DNA of 64,000 nucleotides from Rhodococcus sp. BP22 (GCF_014281965.1 NZ_JACFTB010000007.1:238508-302507); one strand, 5' to 3'. Counted from the first letter of the stretch, positions 51,184 to 59,415 are shown. Numbers and translations are program-made. The notes: generated by a model not told the origin, from the sequence alone.

Positions 51184-52617
51184 GTGCTTCACAGGCTAGC
51201 ATTGCTGGCCTTTCGATCACCGTTCATTGACCACGTGAACTCAAATTCATACAGTTCACTCATGGCATCGGACTACATGTTCCCCTCAGCGGAACATTCC
51301 ACTGCATTATTGGCGAGAACCGTGTGCGAACTGCGCGACGGAGGCATCTCGTCCGAACTCAGCGAGCGCGCTCGGTCGATCCTGCTCGATCTACTCGGCG
51401 TCACCATTGCCGGCGCGCGTACGAACGAGCTGCGAGCATTGTCGGCCACCTGGCGACTGGAACCAGGAAAAACCCGCACTCTGGGAAGCCGAATCGAAAC
51501 CACGATCTCCGCGGCAGCCGAACTCGACGCGATAGCGGCGTGCTGCCTCGAACTGGACGAGGGCAACAAGTACGCCGCAGGGCACCCTGCCGCCCACGTG
51601 GTTCCCGCCGCCATAGCCGCGACCCGAATGTCTTCGACGCCCGTCGACGGTCACACATTCCTCGCGGCGGTCGTCGCGGGGTACGAAGTCGCGGCAAGAT
51701 TCGGCCACGCACTCACCCGGGACTCGCGATGGCACACGCACGGCCATTGGGGTGCGACGGGAGCAGCTGCCGCTGCCGCATCAATCTGGGGCGCCGACAC
51801 CGACCGAGTCGCCGCCGCGATCGACGCATCGGCAGCGCTGATCCACGTTTCACCCTGGGGCGTCGTATTGGAGGGAAACTTCGCTCGAAACCTCTGGATC
51901 GCAGGCGCAGTTCGTGCCGGACTCGATGCCGCACGGCTGTCCGAGGCTGCGCTGGTAGACAACTCGGGGGCGCTCGCACACTCTCTCGGAGACATCGTCG
52001 GCACCCTCGACTACCCCCGCCTGACCGAAGACCTCGGCACACGCTGGCTCACCATGGAGGGTTACGCGAAACAACACGCAAGCTGTTCCTACACCCATGC
52101 CGCCATCGACACGGTACAAAGCCTGCGGGCCCATGCAACGTGGAGCACCGAAGACGTCGAACAGGTTCTGGTACGGACGCATTCACTGGCGGCACCACTG
52201 TTCCAACGTCATCCCACAACACGGCTCGGTGCAATGTTCTCACTGCCGTTCGCGGTCGCCGCCGCATTCGTCACCGACAGAATCGACACCGAAGCCCTCG
52301 ACCCCGTCGGGCCGGTGTTCACGATCACCGAGGAATTCAGCAATCGAGTACACGTAACCGCAGCAACGGAATTGGACGAGCTGCTGCCCCGACGTCGAGC
52401 CGCCGAGGTCACGGTCGTCCTACGCAGCGGAGAGGAAATATGCGCGCTGACGCCGAATCCGATCGGCGATGTCGATCATTTTCCGATGGACTACGCCGCG
52501 ATCGAAGACAAGATCGCCCAGCTCATCGGCGAAGAGGACACGGCCGCACTCGCAGCGGTCGTGTCGAGCATCGCCGACACCACCGATGTCGCAGGACTGT
52601 TCGAGCGTCTCCCATAG
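51184..52617 (+). CDS. MmgE/PrpD-family protein B
   Basis: 477 residues from GTG 51184, which has GAGGGAGG five bases ahead. ATG 51262 would remove 26 residues not needed by the family and has no ribosome site, so it remains possible only if a second mRNA starts later. ELSERARSILLDLLGVTIAGARTNELRAL and LELDEGNKYAAGHPAAHVVPAAIAATRM are family marks; KQHASCSYTHAAIDTVQSL is the conserved Lys/His stretch. Clearly different from protein A, so not a duplicate. Operator-like site 4 lies within codons 32-38. Confidence 0.82.
   Translation: MLHRLALLAFRSPFIDHVNSNSYSSLMASDYMFPSAEHSTALLARTVCELRDGGISSELSERARSILLDLLGVTIAGARTNELRALSATWRLEPGKTRTLGSRIETTISAAAELDAIAACCLELDEGNKYAAGHPAAHVVPAAIAATRMSSTPVDGHTFLAAVVAGYEVAARFGHALTRDSRWHTHGHWGATGAAAAAASIWGADTDRVAAAIDASAALIHVSPWGVVLEGNFARNLWIAGAVRAGLDAARLSEAALVDNSGALAHSLGDIVGTLDYPRLTEDLGTRWLTMEGYAKQHASCSYTHAAIDTVQSLRAHATWSTEDVEQVLVRTHSLAAPLFQRHPTTRLGAMFSLPFAVAAAFVTDRIDTEALDPVGPVFTITEEFSNRVHVTAATELDELLPRRRAAEVTVVLRSGEEICALTPNPIGDVDHFPMDYAAIEDKIAQLIGEEDTAALAAVVSSIADTTDVAGLFERLP
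51279..51295. promoter_or_regulatory. IclR-type operator-like site 4, inside a gene
   Basis: GTTCCCCTCAGCGGAAC, 15 of 16 informative bases match the palindrome, the best copy of the four. It lies 96-112 bp inside the MmgE/PrpD frame that starts at 51184, or at the very start if ATG 51262 or 51277 is used. Confidence 0.5.
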
Positions 52618-53223
52618 TCGGTCAGGGCTCACACCAGCCCTTCCAGCTCCCGCACACCGGCGAGGAGGCACTCGATCAACCCGTCGCCGTCTCGGCGCCC
52701 CCTGCCTACGCCGCCCTGAAGGCAGAGCCCGCCGACCACGTCGGAGCCTCGCTTCCGAACGGGGACCGCGAGTGCGACTCGGCCGATCCTGGTTCCGAAC
52801 AGCAGTGATACCTTTCACGGCTCCATGCGCCGCCGCAGATGGCGCGGCAACTGTGCCCACGCACCGAGAAGCAGCGCTGTTCGTGACGGAATCCCTCGGC
52901 CGCTGCATGCCCAGCGCGTTGGCAATCGTGCACACCCGAAGCGGTGGCTCGATGCCGGGCTTCCTGTCACTGATGTGCGTCGTCGACCGTCGGGTGCAGG
53001 CGCTCACCGGTGCGGTACTCGTCGGACTCGCTGTGTTCGGCTGCATCACGCTGATCTGAGCGGCCACTTCCGTGTTCTGGTTTCTTTCGAGGTTGTGGCC
53101 CCAAACCGGAGGGAACATGTAACAGTCGAGCACAGTGTTTGGAATGTGGAAGATACGTCAATCCACTCGCTGGGACGGGGTAAGCCCGTCGATCCTTCAG
53201 TACCGTCGAGCGAAAGGTATCCG
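52618..53223. other. 606-bp region without a convincing gene
   Basis: No well-supported gene. On the minus strand 52622-52820 gives a short frame reading TRIGRVALAVPVRKRGSDVV, then LIECLLAGVRELEGLV and a stop, which resembles the C-terminal end of a GAF- or IclR-type regulator; a TGA stands just upstream of it, so it would be a broken remnant. On the plus strand a frame ending VLVGLAVFGCITLI (stop at 53057) is hydrophobic but starts nowhere sensible. Confidence 0.35.
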
Positions 53224-53478
53224 ATGAACATCAACGACGACGACATCACCACAACCGGCGGAGCAGGCGAAGGCCCAGCCGACGGCGGCTCCAACCCCAA
53301 CGGACACGACGGCGGTGCCGACGGCACGGCAGGTCCCGGTGAAGGCCCAGCCGACGGCGGATCCAATCCAGGCGGCCACGACGGCGGTGCCGATGGCCCG
53401 GCTGGATCCGGCGAGGGTCCAGCTGACGGCGGATCCAACCCCAGTGGCCACGACGGCGGTGCGGACGGCACGGCTTGA
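53224..53478 (+). CDS. repeat peptide, candidate precursor of a modified peptide
   Basis: 84 residues from ATG 53224, behind GAAAGG. A 14-residue acidic leader (MNINDDDITTTGGA) is followed by three copies of a 24-residue unit GEGPADGGSNPxGHDGGADG plus TAGP, PAGS or TA, at residues 15-38, 39-62 and 63-84. Only x (Asn, Gly, Ser) and the last few residues vary. No Cys, Lys, Arg or aromatic residue occurs after the leader, so it is not a normal folded domain. Its TGA overlaps the TTG of the oxygenase gene, so the two are made together. Each unit offers one His, one Asn and three Asp as hydroxylation sites. Function is inferred; a cell-surface or calcium-binding repeat peptide is the alternative. 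Confidence 0.7.
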   Translation: MNINDDDITTTGGAGEGPADGGSNPNGHDGGADGTAGPGEGPADGGSNPGGHDGGADGPAGSGEGPADGGSNPSGHDGGADGTA

Positions 53479-54734
53479 GCCTGACAGATATCGACCAGCG
53501 CGGACCGGAATTCCGGTCCGCGCTCGGTCGTCTGATAGCCGTCGACGGGGGGAGATTCGCCGATGAGTATTGGGGGAAGAAGCCACTGCTCTCGCGGGCA
53601 TCCGACCTCGCCGCCTCGTTCGAAGATTTGATGACGCCCTCGGCCGTGGACGAATTGATATCGCGTCGTGGGGTGCGCACTCCCTTCGCACGGATGGCCA
53701 AGGATGGGTCACTGCTGGACAAATCCCAGTTCACTTCGTCCGGTGGTTTCGGCGCCGAGATGCCCGATCAGCTCGATTCCGCGGCAATTCTGTCCGCGTT
53801 CGCCAGCGGTCACACTCTTGTTCTACAAGGCCTGCATCGGCTGTGGCCTCCCCTGATCGACTTCGTTCGCGATCTGGTCGACGACATCGGTCACCCGTCA
53901 CAAGTCAACGCCTACATCACCCCGGCCTCGTCGCAGGGATTCGATCCGCACTACGACGTGCACGACGTATTCGTCCTCCAGATCAGCGGTGAGAAGCGGT
54001 GGATTCTCCATCCGCCTGTGCACACGCACCCCTTGGCCGATCAGCCCTGGTCCGACCGGCGCAGTGCCGTCGAGCAGCAGGCACTCGAAGCGCCCGCTCT
54101 CGATACAGTGCTCGAGCCCGGCGACGCCCTGTATTTGCCTCGTGGCTGGATACACTCGGCAGAAGCATTGGGCGATACCACTATTCACCTCACCATCGGC
54201 GTTGCATCGTTCAATGAATTCGATGTAGCGACTCAGCTGATCGGTCTGCTTGCGGACGACGCCGGTCTTCGTGAACCGCTCCCCGCCGGTATCGACCTCA
54301 CCGACTCCGACGCTCTCGCACCGCATATCGACCGAGTGCTCGGCTCCATCGGATCGATCCTCACAGACATCCGAGGCGACACCGAACTCCGACGCCGGAT
54401 CGCCAAAGGACTTGCAACACGCTTCGTCTCCGCCACGCGACCCGAACCAGTGCAGCCGCTGAAAACTGTCGCCTTCATGACCTCGCTCGACGCCGACAGT
54501 TCGGTGGTGTGGCGTCGTGGGTTGACTGCCTCTGTCGACGTCGACGGAGGCAAAGTTCATCTCGGTCTTCGCGGTACGACGATCTCGCTCCCTGTCGAAT
54601 GTTCGGCCGCGGTGATCCAACTTCGCGCAGGGAAGGTCTGCCGCGTCGGCGATCTGGCCGGCCTGAACACCGAGAGTGCCATCGTCGTGACTCGCCGTCT
54701 TCTCCGCGAGGGAGTACTGGTACCGGCAGAATGA
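53475..54734 (+). CDS. JmjC/cupin-4 oxygenase (ribosomal-oxygenase-like)
   Basis: 419 residues from TTG 53475, coupled to the repeat peptide. JmjC fold of the YcfD/RoxA and MINA53/NO66 group: FADEYWGKKPLL near 27-38, iron ligands His159 and Asp161 in GFDPHYDVHDVFVLQISGEKRW, distal His near 226 in LPRGWIHSAE, and a C-terminal helical/winged part (about 270-419) as in that group. These Fe(II)/2-oxoglutarate enzymes hydroxylate Arg or His side chains of proteins. Here the neighbour repeat peptide with a conserved GHDGG is the obvious substrate candidate, rather than a ribosomal protein. Confidence 0.85.
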   Translation: MSLTDIDQRGPEFRSALGRLIAVDGGRFADEYWGKKPLLSRASDLAASFEDLMTPSAVDELISRRGVRTPFARMAKDGSLLDKSQFTSSGGFGAEMPDQLDSAAILSAFASGHTLVLQGLHRLWPPLIDFVRDLVDDIGHPSQVNAYITPASSQGFDPHYDVHDVFVLQISGEKRWILHPPVHTHPLADQPWSDRRSAVEQQALEAPALDTVLEPGDALYLPRGWIHSAEALGDTTIHLTIGVASFNEFDVATQLIGLLADDAGLREPLPAGIDLTDSDALAPHIDRVLGSIGSILTDIRGDTELRRRIAKGLATRFVSATRPEPVQPLKTVAFMTSLDADSSVVWRRGLTASVDVDGGKVHLGLRGTTISLPVECSAAVIQLRAGKVCRVGDLAGLNTESAIVVTRRLLREGVLVPAE

Positions 54735-55609
54735 GCGGGCCTGCCTGCAGCGACCGCGCCCGCGAGCGCGGTGACGCCTTGGCCGGATCCGGGTCGCCGG
54801 GAAATCGATGGTTTCTCGTCGAGATCGACGGATCCTGGGGACACTCTGCTTTCTTGAATTCGGCCAAGGTGCTCGATCCGGACCTGGGTTTGCGCATCGT
54901 TCGCCGTGTCGAAGGTGCCGGCATGCGCACGCTTGCCATCAGGCGACCTGATCGGCGGCTGAGCGAGGCGCGAATGAGATGGGCCATTGTCGATTGCGAG
55001 GTAGGTTCGGAGTCGATCCGATGGGGTGAGGTCGACGCATACGAGGAGCTTCTCGACGTCCCACTCGACGGATCGACGGGAGAACCCTCGCCGGATCCGA
55101 TCGTCGCTGTCTGCACTCACGGCCGCCACGACCGATGCTGCGCCGTCCGCGGACGGAAGGTGCTCCCGGCATTGAGGGAACACCACGAGTCGGCGACCTG
55201 GGAGTGCTCTCATCTGGGCGGAGACCGATTCGCCGGAACGATGATCGTGTTTCCGCAAGGCCTCTACTACGGCAACGTCGACGACGCCGACGTCGCGACG
55301 ATCGTCGATCGGCACCAGGCGGGATTTCTCGACCCCCGCTTCCTGCGGGGTCGAAGTTCACTGTCGGCCCCGGTTCAGGTCGCCCAACATCATGCCCGTG
55401 CGGCACTGCGCGAGGAAAGAATCGACACGTTGAATCCGCTGTCGACAGCGCAACACGGCAGCACATGGACCGTGGAGCTCGACCACGACGGCGCTCGTAT
55501 CGTCGTGACGCTGGCGCAGGGCGTGTCCGAGCCCATCACCACGACCTGCGCGGCAGTGCGCGCCGGCGCCGTCAGAACCTTCGAGTTGATCGACATCGCG
55601 TTGCCGTAG
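54731..55609 (+). CDS. sucrase/ferredoxin-like (thioredoxin-like [2Fe-2S]) protein
   Basis: 292 residues from ATG 54731, overlapping the oxygenase stop (ATGA). The family core is clear: AVCTHGRHDRCCAVRGRKVLPAL near 130-152 and WECSHLGGDRFAGTMIVFPQGLYYGNV near 165-191, with Cys pairs suited to an iron-sulfur cluster of the thioredoxin-like ferredoxin type. The family name comes from plant and fungal genes and its role is not defined. As third gene of a coupled operon it may supply electrons to keep the oxygenase iron reduced, or carry out a second modification. Confidence 0.8.
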   Translation: MSGPACSDRARERGDALAGSGSPGNRWFLVEIDGSWGHSAFLNSAKVLDPDLGLRIVRRVEGAGMRTLAIRRPDRRLSEARMRWAIVDCEVGSESIRWGEVDAYEELLDVPLDGSTGEPSPDPIVAVCTHGRHDRCCAVRGRKVLPALREHHESATWECSHLGGDRFAGTMIVFPQGLYYGNVDDADVATIVDRHQAGFLDPRFLRGRSSLSAPVQVAQHHARAALREERIDTLNPLSTAQHGSTWTVELDHDGARIVVTLAQGVSEPITTTCAAVRAGAVRTFELIDIALP

Positions 55610-55678
55610 AAAAAATCCCGCAGGCTGCCCTTCCACCTGCCTACGATGGTCGACGAACCCATCGACAGAGGAGGACCC

Positions 55679-56095
55679 ATGCCTACTCGACTCAATCCCT
55701 ACCTGAACTTCCGCGGGCAAGCGCGCGAGGCGTTGGAGTTCTATCAGCAAGTGCTCGGGGGTGAACTGACGTTGAGCACCTTCGGGGAATTCGGAGCCGT
55801 CGCCGACCCTTCCGAAAAGGACCAGATCATGCACGGCCAACTCGACTCGCCGAGTGGGCTGACCCTGATGAGTTCCGACACCCCCGCGAGCATGGCGTTG
55901 AGCGTCGGCGACAACATTTCCGTCTCCCTCAGCGGCGAAGACGAAGCGGAGCTGCGGGGCTACTGGGACAAACTCGTCGTCGGCGCGAAGCAGACGATGG
56001 GGCTCGAGAAGGCACCATGGGGCGATACCTTCGGCATACTGACCGACAAGTTCGGCATCAGCTGGTTGGTCAACATCACCGGTACCCACTCTTGA
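55679..56095 (+). CDS. VOC-superfamily (PhnB-like) protein
   Basis: 138 residues from ATG 55679, which has GAGGAGG six bases ahead. LNPYLNFRGQAREALEFYQQVLGGELTLSTFGEFG near 5-39 and the late GMLTDKFGISWLVNI-like end place it in the PhnB / 3-demethylubiquinone-9-methyltransferase-like VOC group. Such proteins bind metal through paired beta-alpha-beta units; no reaction is known. Separate from the peptide operon by its own ribosome site and a 69-bp gap. Confidence 0.85.
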   Translation: MPTRLNPYLNFRGQAREALEFYQQVLGGELTLSTFGEFGAVADPSEKDQIMHGQLDSPSGLTLMSSDTPASMALSVGDNISVSLSGEDEAELRGYWDKLVVGAKQTMGLEKAPWGDTFGILTDKFGISWLVNITGTHS

Positions 56096-56124
56096 TCGGA
56101 TAGCACTGGGTGCACGATGAACCG

Positions 56125-56535
56125 ATGAAGACGATTGCACGTATTCTGCTCGGTTCGTTCTTGATTTTCGCCGGTCTGAGTCACCTGTTCTGGGCGCGTG
56201 AGGCGTTTCGTGCGCAGGTGCCCTCGTGGGTGCCGCTCGACGCGGACTTCGTGGTACTGGCCTCCGGCGGCGTGGAGATCGCTCTCGGCCTGGCCCTTGT
56301 CGTGCTGGTACGTCGGCGAGTAGCTCTCGGCTGGATCGTCGCAGCATTCTTCGTTGCGGTCTTCCCCGGCAATATCTCGCAATTCCTCACTCACAGTGAT
56401 GCTTTCGGCCTCGATACCGATGCAGCTCGCGGTATCCGATTGCTCTTCCAACCGATACTCGTGGCCTGGGCATTATGGTGCACAGGCGCGTGGGCCGCCT
56501 GGCGATCGCGGCGATCGGGTGCCCGGGTGCGGTAG
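56125..56535 (+). CDS. DoxX-like small membrane protein
   Basis: 136 residues, start chosen at ATG 56125 (MKTIARILLGSFLIFAGLSHLFW); five earlier codons are open. Four membrane helices, with the DoxX-family early GLSHLFW motif and an FPGNISQFLTHSDAFGLDT loop. Family members are often linked to oxidative stress but have no agreed reaction. Ends in a hairpin (GGGTGC at 56525 pairing with GCACCC at 56544) without a T-run. Confidence 0.75.
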   Translation: MKTIARILLGSFLIFAGLSHLFWAREAFRAQVPSWVPLDADFVVLASGGVEIALGLALVVLVRRRVALGWIVAAFFVAVFPGNISQFLTHSDAFGLDTDAARGIRLLFQPILVAWALWCTGAWAAWRSRRSGARVR

Positions 56536-56557
56536 TTCGAACTGCACCCGGATGTTG

Positions 56558-56575
56558 CCGTCCGTAACCGGACGG
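56558..56575. promoter_or_regulatory. CCGTCC-N6-GGACGG inverted repeat
   Basis: Perfect 6-bp arms, 55 bp before the GTG of the MBL hydrolase. No T-run follows, so a TetR-type operator is likelier than a terminator. Confidence 0.4.
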
Positions 56576-56629
56576 TCAGTATGGAGGTAAGTACAACTGA
56601 TTACATGAACTAAGCAACGAGGTGGCGTA

Positions 56630-57625
56630 GTGAGCGACGCAGCAGCAATCGGCGACGGTATCTTTCAGATCCCCGTCCCCATCACGGACAATCCGCTGGG
56701 TAATACCCTCGTCTACGCAATGGAATCCCCCGGCGGGCTGATCCTGGTCGACGCAGGATGGGACGACGACAATGCTTGGAACGGCCTGACCACCGGCCTC
56801 GAGTCGTTGGGCCACTCGATCACCGACGTCGAAGGCGTCGTGCTGACGCACTTTCATCCCGATCACATCGGACTGTGCGGTCGAGTCCGGGAAGCTTCCG
56901 GCGCATGGATCGCAATGCACGAGGCCGATCACTCGCAGTTCGAGGCCATGACTGCCGATCGCGGCCCGGAGTGGGCGAATCGGGAACTCGACAACCTCGT
57001 GGCCGCCGGCGCCCCTGCGGCCGACATCGAGGCATGGCAGAAGCACGCACCTTCGGCCCCTACCGGGCCGAAGTCGGCCCCCGACCGCGTGCTCACCGAC
57101 GGCGAGATCATCAAGCTCACCGGCCGCGAACTCGAAGTCGTCTACACGCCCGGCCACACCCCCGGCCATGTGTGCTTCTATCTACCCGAATCAGACGTCA
57201 TGTTCACCGGCGACCACGTTCTTCAGAAGACGACGCCACACGTCGGGAACTTCGTCTATCCCCTGGAAGAACGCGACGCGCTCGCCGAGTTCATGGACTC
57301 ACTTCGACGCGTCCAAACACTGGACATCACCCGTGGCCTCGGGGCGCACGGCATCCCGATCGACGACGTCGCAGGCCGTGCCGGTGAGCTGATCAGCCAT
57401 CACGGGGAACGACTCGATCACCTGTACGAGGCCTTCGGTGACAACGAAATCACCGTGTGGCAGGTAGCCGAACGAATGAAGTGGTACAAGCCGTGGGCGG
57501 ATATCTCTCCGTTCGGCAAGACCATGGCGTTGTCCGAGGCCGCTGCACACCTCCGCCATTTGGTGGCACTGAACCGAGTTGCTCAGGTACCGGACTCCGC
57601 GCCTGCACTGTTCGCCAGAGTCTGA
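56630..57625 (+). CDS. MBL-fold metallo-hydrolase
   Basis: 331 residues from GTG 56630. Zinc motif HxHxDH complete at LTHFHPDHIGL (His71, His73, Asp75, His76), later His in GHTPGHVCFY near 178-187 and Asp in MFTGDHVLQKTTPHVG near 193-208. The C-terminal 100 residues are helical (HHGERLDHLYEAF), as in the lactonase/glyoxalase-II-like group with an extra domain. Likely hydrolyses a thioester or lactone; substrate unknown. Its last 43 bp overlap the end of the polymerase gene on the other strand. Confidence 0.85.
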   Translation: MSDAAAIGDGIFQIPVPITDNPLGNTLVYAMESPGGLILVDAGWDDDNAWNGLTTGLESLGHSITDVEGVVLTHFHPDHIGLCGRVREASGAWIAMHEADHSQFEAMTADRGPEWANRELDNLVAAGAPAADIEAWQKHAPSAPTGPKSAPDRVLTDGEIIKLTGRELEVVYTPGHTPGHVCFYLPESDVMFTGDHVLQKTTPHVGNFVYPLEERDALAEFMDSLRRVQTLDITRGLGAHGIPIDDVAGRAGELISHHGERLDHLYEAFGDNEITVWQVAERMKWYKPWADISPFGKTMALSEAAAHLRHLVALNRVAQVPDSAPALFARV

Positions 57626-58668
57626 TCATTCGGCGGAGTCATCTCGAGCCGAACACCCAATAGCCTGACCTCTCGCGCATGATCCAGGCGATCGACGAGA
57701 GCGGCAGCCGTGTCGGCGATCGTGTCCCCATCGAGCGTCGGCGCGGCGAGTGCTGCTGTGGTCGTATGGGTTTCGAAAGGTGCATATCGAATTTTGAGCG
57801 TGACGCGTACTGCCTGCCTGTTCTCGGCGAGCAGATCTTCACGAACGCGATGAGCGAGTCCACGGACCTCCTGCCGCACCGCAACGCAATCGGTCAGATT
57901 CTGTTGGAATGTCGCTTCGCGGCTGTGCGAGCGCGCAACCCACGGTTCCGCCGACACTGGCGAGTCGTCGACGCCGCGGCCCTTCGTCCCGATCCACGGA
58001 CCTGTCTTCGGGCCGAAGGCAGCGGCAAGTAGCTTATCGTCCGTCGCCGCCAGTTCCGATACCGTGGTGATCCCCAGCGCCGCAAGCTTCTTCGCAGTCT
58101 TCTTTCCAATTCCCCACAGTGCATCGGTGGTGCGCTCCCCCATCACCTCGAACCAATTCTCATTCGTGAGCGTATAAATGCCCTGGGGTTTCCCGAAGTC
58201 GGTGGCGACTTTCGCCCGCAACTTGTTGTCGCCGATACCCACCGAACAATGCAGCCCCGTCGCCGCGAACACGGCATCGTGCACAGTCCGCGCGAACGAC
58301 ACCGGACCCGCGGCGTCGACCCCGAGAAATGCTTCGTCCCAACCCAATACCTCGACGATGACGTCCAGCGACCGAAGCGTGTCCATGACGCTGTTCGACG
58401 CAGCGGTGTAGGCCTCGGCGTCGACAGGAAGAAATATCGCGTCAGGGAGTTTTCGAACGGCTACTCGTAACGGCATCCCGGATCCGACACCGAAAGCCCG
58501 AGCCTCGTACGACGCGGTGGAGACCACCCCGCGTTCGGTCGGATCGCCGCGGCCGCCGACGACCACCTGCTTGCCGGCGAGCTCCGGTTTACGAAGCACC
58601 TCCACCGCGGCGATGAACTGATCCATATCGACATGCATGATCCATCGTCGGCGCGCCGAGATCGTCAT
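57583..58668 (-). CDS. dinB: Y-family DNA polymerase IV, DinB2-like
   Basis: 361 residues from ATG 58668; ten more codons are open upstream. Catalytic Asp in MHVDMDQFIAAVE (about 11-23) and Asp-Glu in VEVLGWDEAFLGVD near 105-118; YEARAFGVGSGMPL near 55-68; helix-hairpin-helix LWGIGKKTAKKLAALGI near 185-201; little-finger domain from about 235. It copies damaged DNA with low fidelity. The C-terminus (LEMTPPNDQTLANSAGAESGT) has no sliding-clamp binding motif that I can see, which matches mycobacterial DinB2 more than DinB1. Confidence 0.85.
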   Translation of the reverse strand: MTISARRRWIMHVDMDQFIAAVEVLRKPELAGKQVVVGGRGDPTERGVVSTASYEARAFGVGSGMPLRVAVRKLPDAIFLPVDAEAYTAASNSVMDTLRSLDVIVEVLGWDEAFLGVDAAGPVSFARTVHDAVFAATGLHCSVGIGDNKLRAKVATDFGKPQGIYTLTNENWFEVMGERTTDALWGIGKKTAKKLAALGITTVSELAATDDKLLAAAFGPKTGPWIGTKGRGVDDSPVSAEPWVARSHSREATFQQNLTDCVAVRQEVRGLAHRVREDLLAENRQAVRVTLKIRYAPFETHTTTAALAAPTLDGDTIADTAAALVDRLDHAREVRLLGVRLEMTPPNDQTLANSAGAESGT

Positions 58669-58749
58669 AAGTTCATTGTGGCCCGAGCACAGGCTCACGC
58701 GCGATCCTTCGCGGTGATGAAGGTCCGACGCTGTGGAACACTCGCAACC

Positions 58750-59415
58750 ATGGATTCGAACCCCGTCGAAATCACCGTCCTAGGACAGGGCCAGGCCACG
58801 TTCGCACCGGAACGTTGCACGATATCGCTGACAGTGAGGTCCGACGGCCGCTCCGCGGAGTCTGCTACCGAGCCCGCCCACCGGTTGGTCCGAGAGTTGA
58901 CCGAACTCATCGATCCGCTCTACAACTCGAAATCGGGCCCGATCGACAAGTGGTCTCTCGATCAGGTGCGGCACAGCCGAAATCGGCCGTTCAATCACGA
59001 TGGCGAGCAACTCCCCTACGTCTATCAGGCCGTAGCCTCCATCGACGTCGAGTTCAGCCAGCTCGATGTCATCGACGCGTTCGTCTATGCGGTGTCCGCG
59101 CTCGACGGCGTCGACATCGGCAGCTTCGATTGGAGGCTGACCGAAGAGAGCGTGCAGGAAAACACGCGACACGTTCGCAAGCTGGCAGTACAGGATGCTC
59201 TCGACAAGGCCGAGGTGTACGCCCAGAGCGTCGGGCTCTTGTCGGTGAAGGCACTGGCCATCGCCGACCCCGGGTTGCTCGGTGTCACCGCTGTACATCA
59301 GGAATACGGGATGGCCACACGCGCCTACGCCGGCCGAGAAGCCGAGGGGTTCGAATTGAAGCCCCAGGACATCGTCCTGCGGGCCGAAGTGCACGCGCGG
59401 TTCGCCGCCAACTGA
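58750..59415 (+). CDS. SIMPL-domain (DUF541) protein
   Basis: 221 residues from ATG 58750. The domain fills the protein: VEITVLGQGQATFAPERCTISLTVRSDG near 6-33, YQAVASIDVEFSQLDVIDAFVYAVSALDGVDIGSFDWRLTEES near 98-140, AVQDALDKAEVYAQSVGL near 154-171. Unlike many relatives it has no signal peptide, so it seems to be cytoplasmic. SIMPL proteins form ring-like assemblies, and some link to kinase signalling or periplasmic stress; no role is assigned here. Divergent from dinB. Confidence 0.85.
   Translation: MDSNPVEITVLGQGQATFAPERCTISLTVRSDGRSAESATEPAHRLVRELTELIDPLYNSKSGPIDKWSLDQVRHSRNRPFNHDGEQLPYVYQAVASIDVEFSQLDVIDAFVYAVSALDGVDIGSFDWRLTEESVQENTRHVRKLAVQDALDKAEVYAQSVGLLSVKALAIADPGLLGVTAVHQEYGMATRAYAGREAEGFELKPQDIVLRAEVHARFAAN

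Noticed and set aside
53046..53471. Pro-rich 141-residue frame on the minus strand
   Set aside because: Exact shadow of the repeat-peptide gene; the plus frame has a ribosome site and is coupled to the oxygenase.
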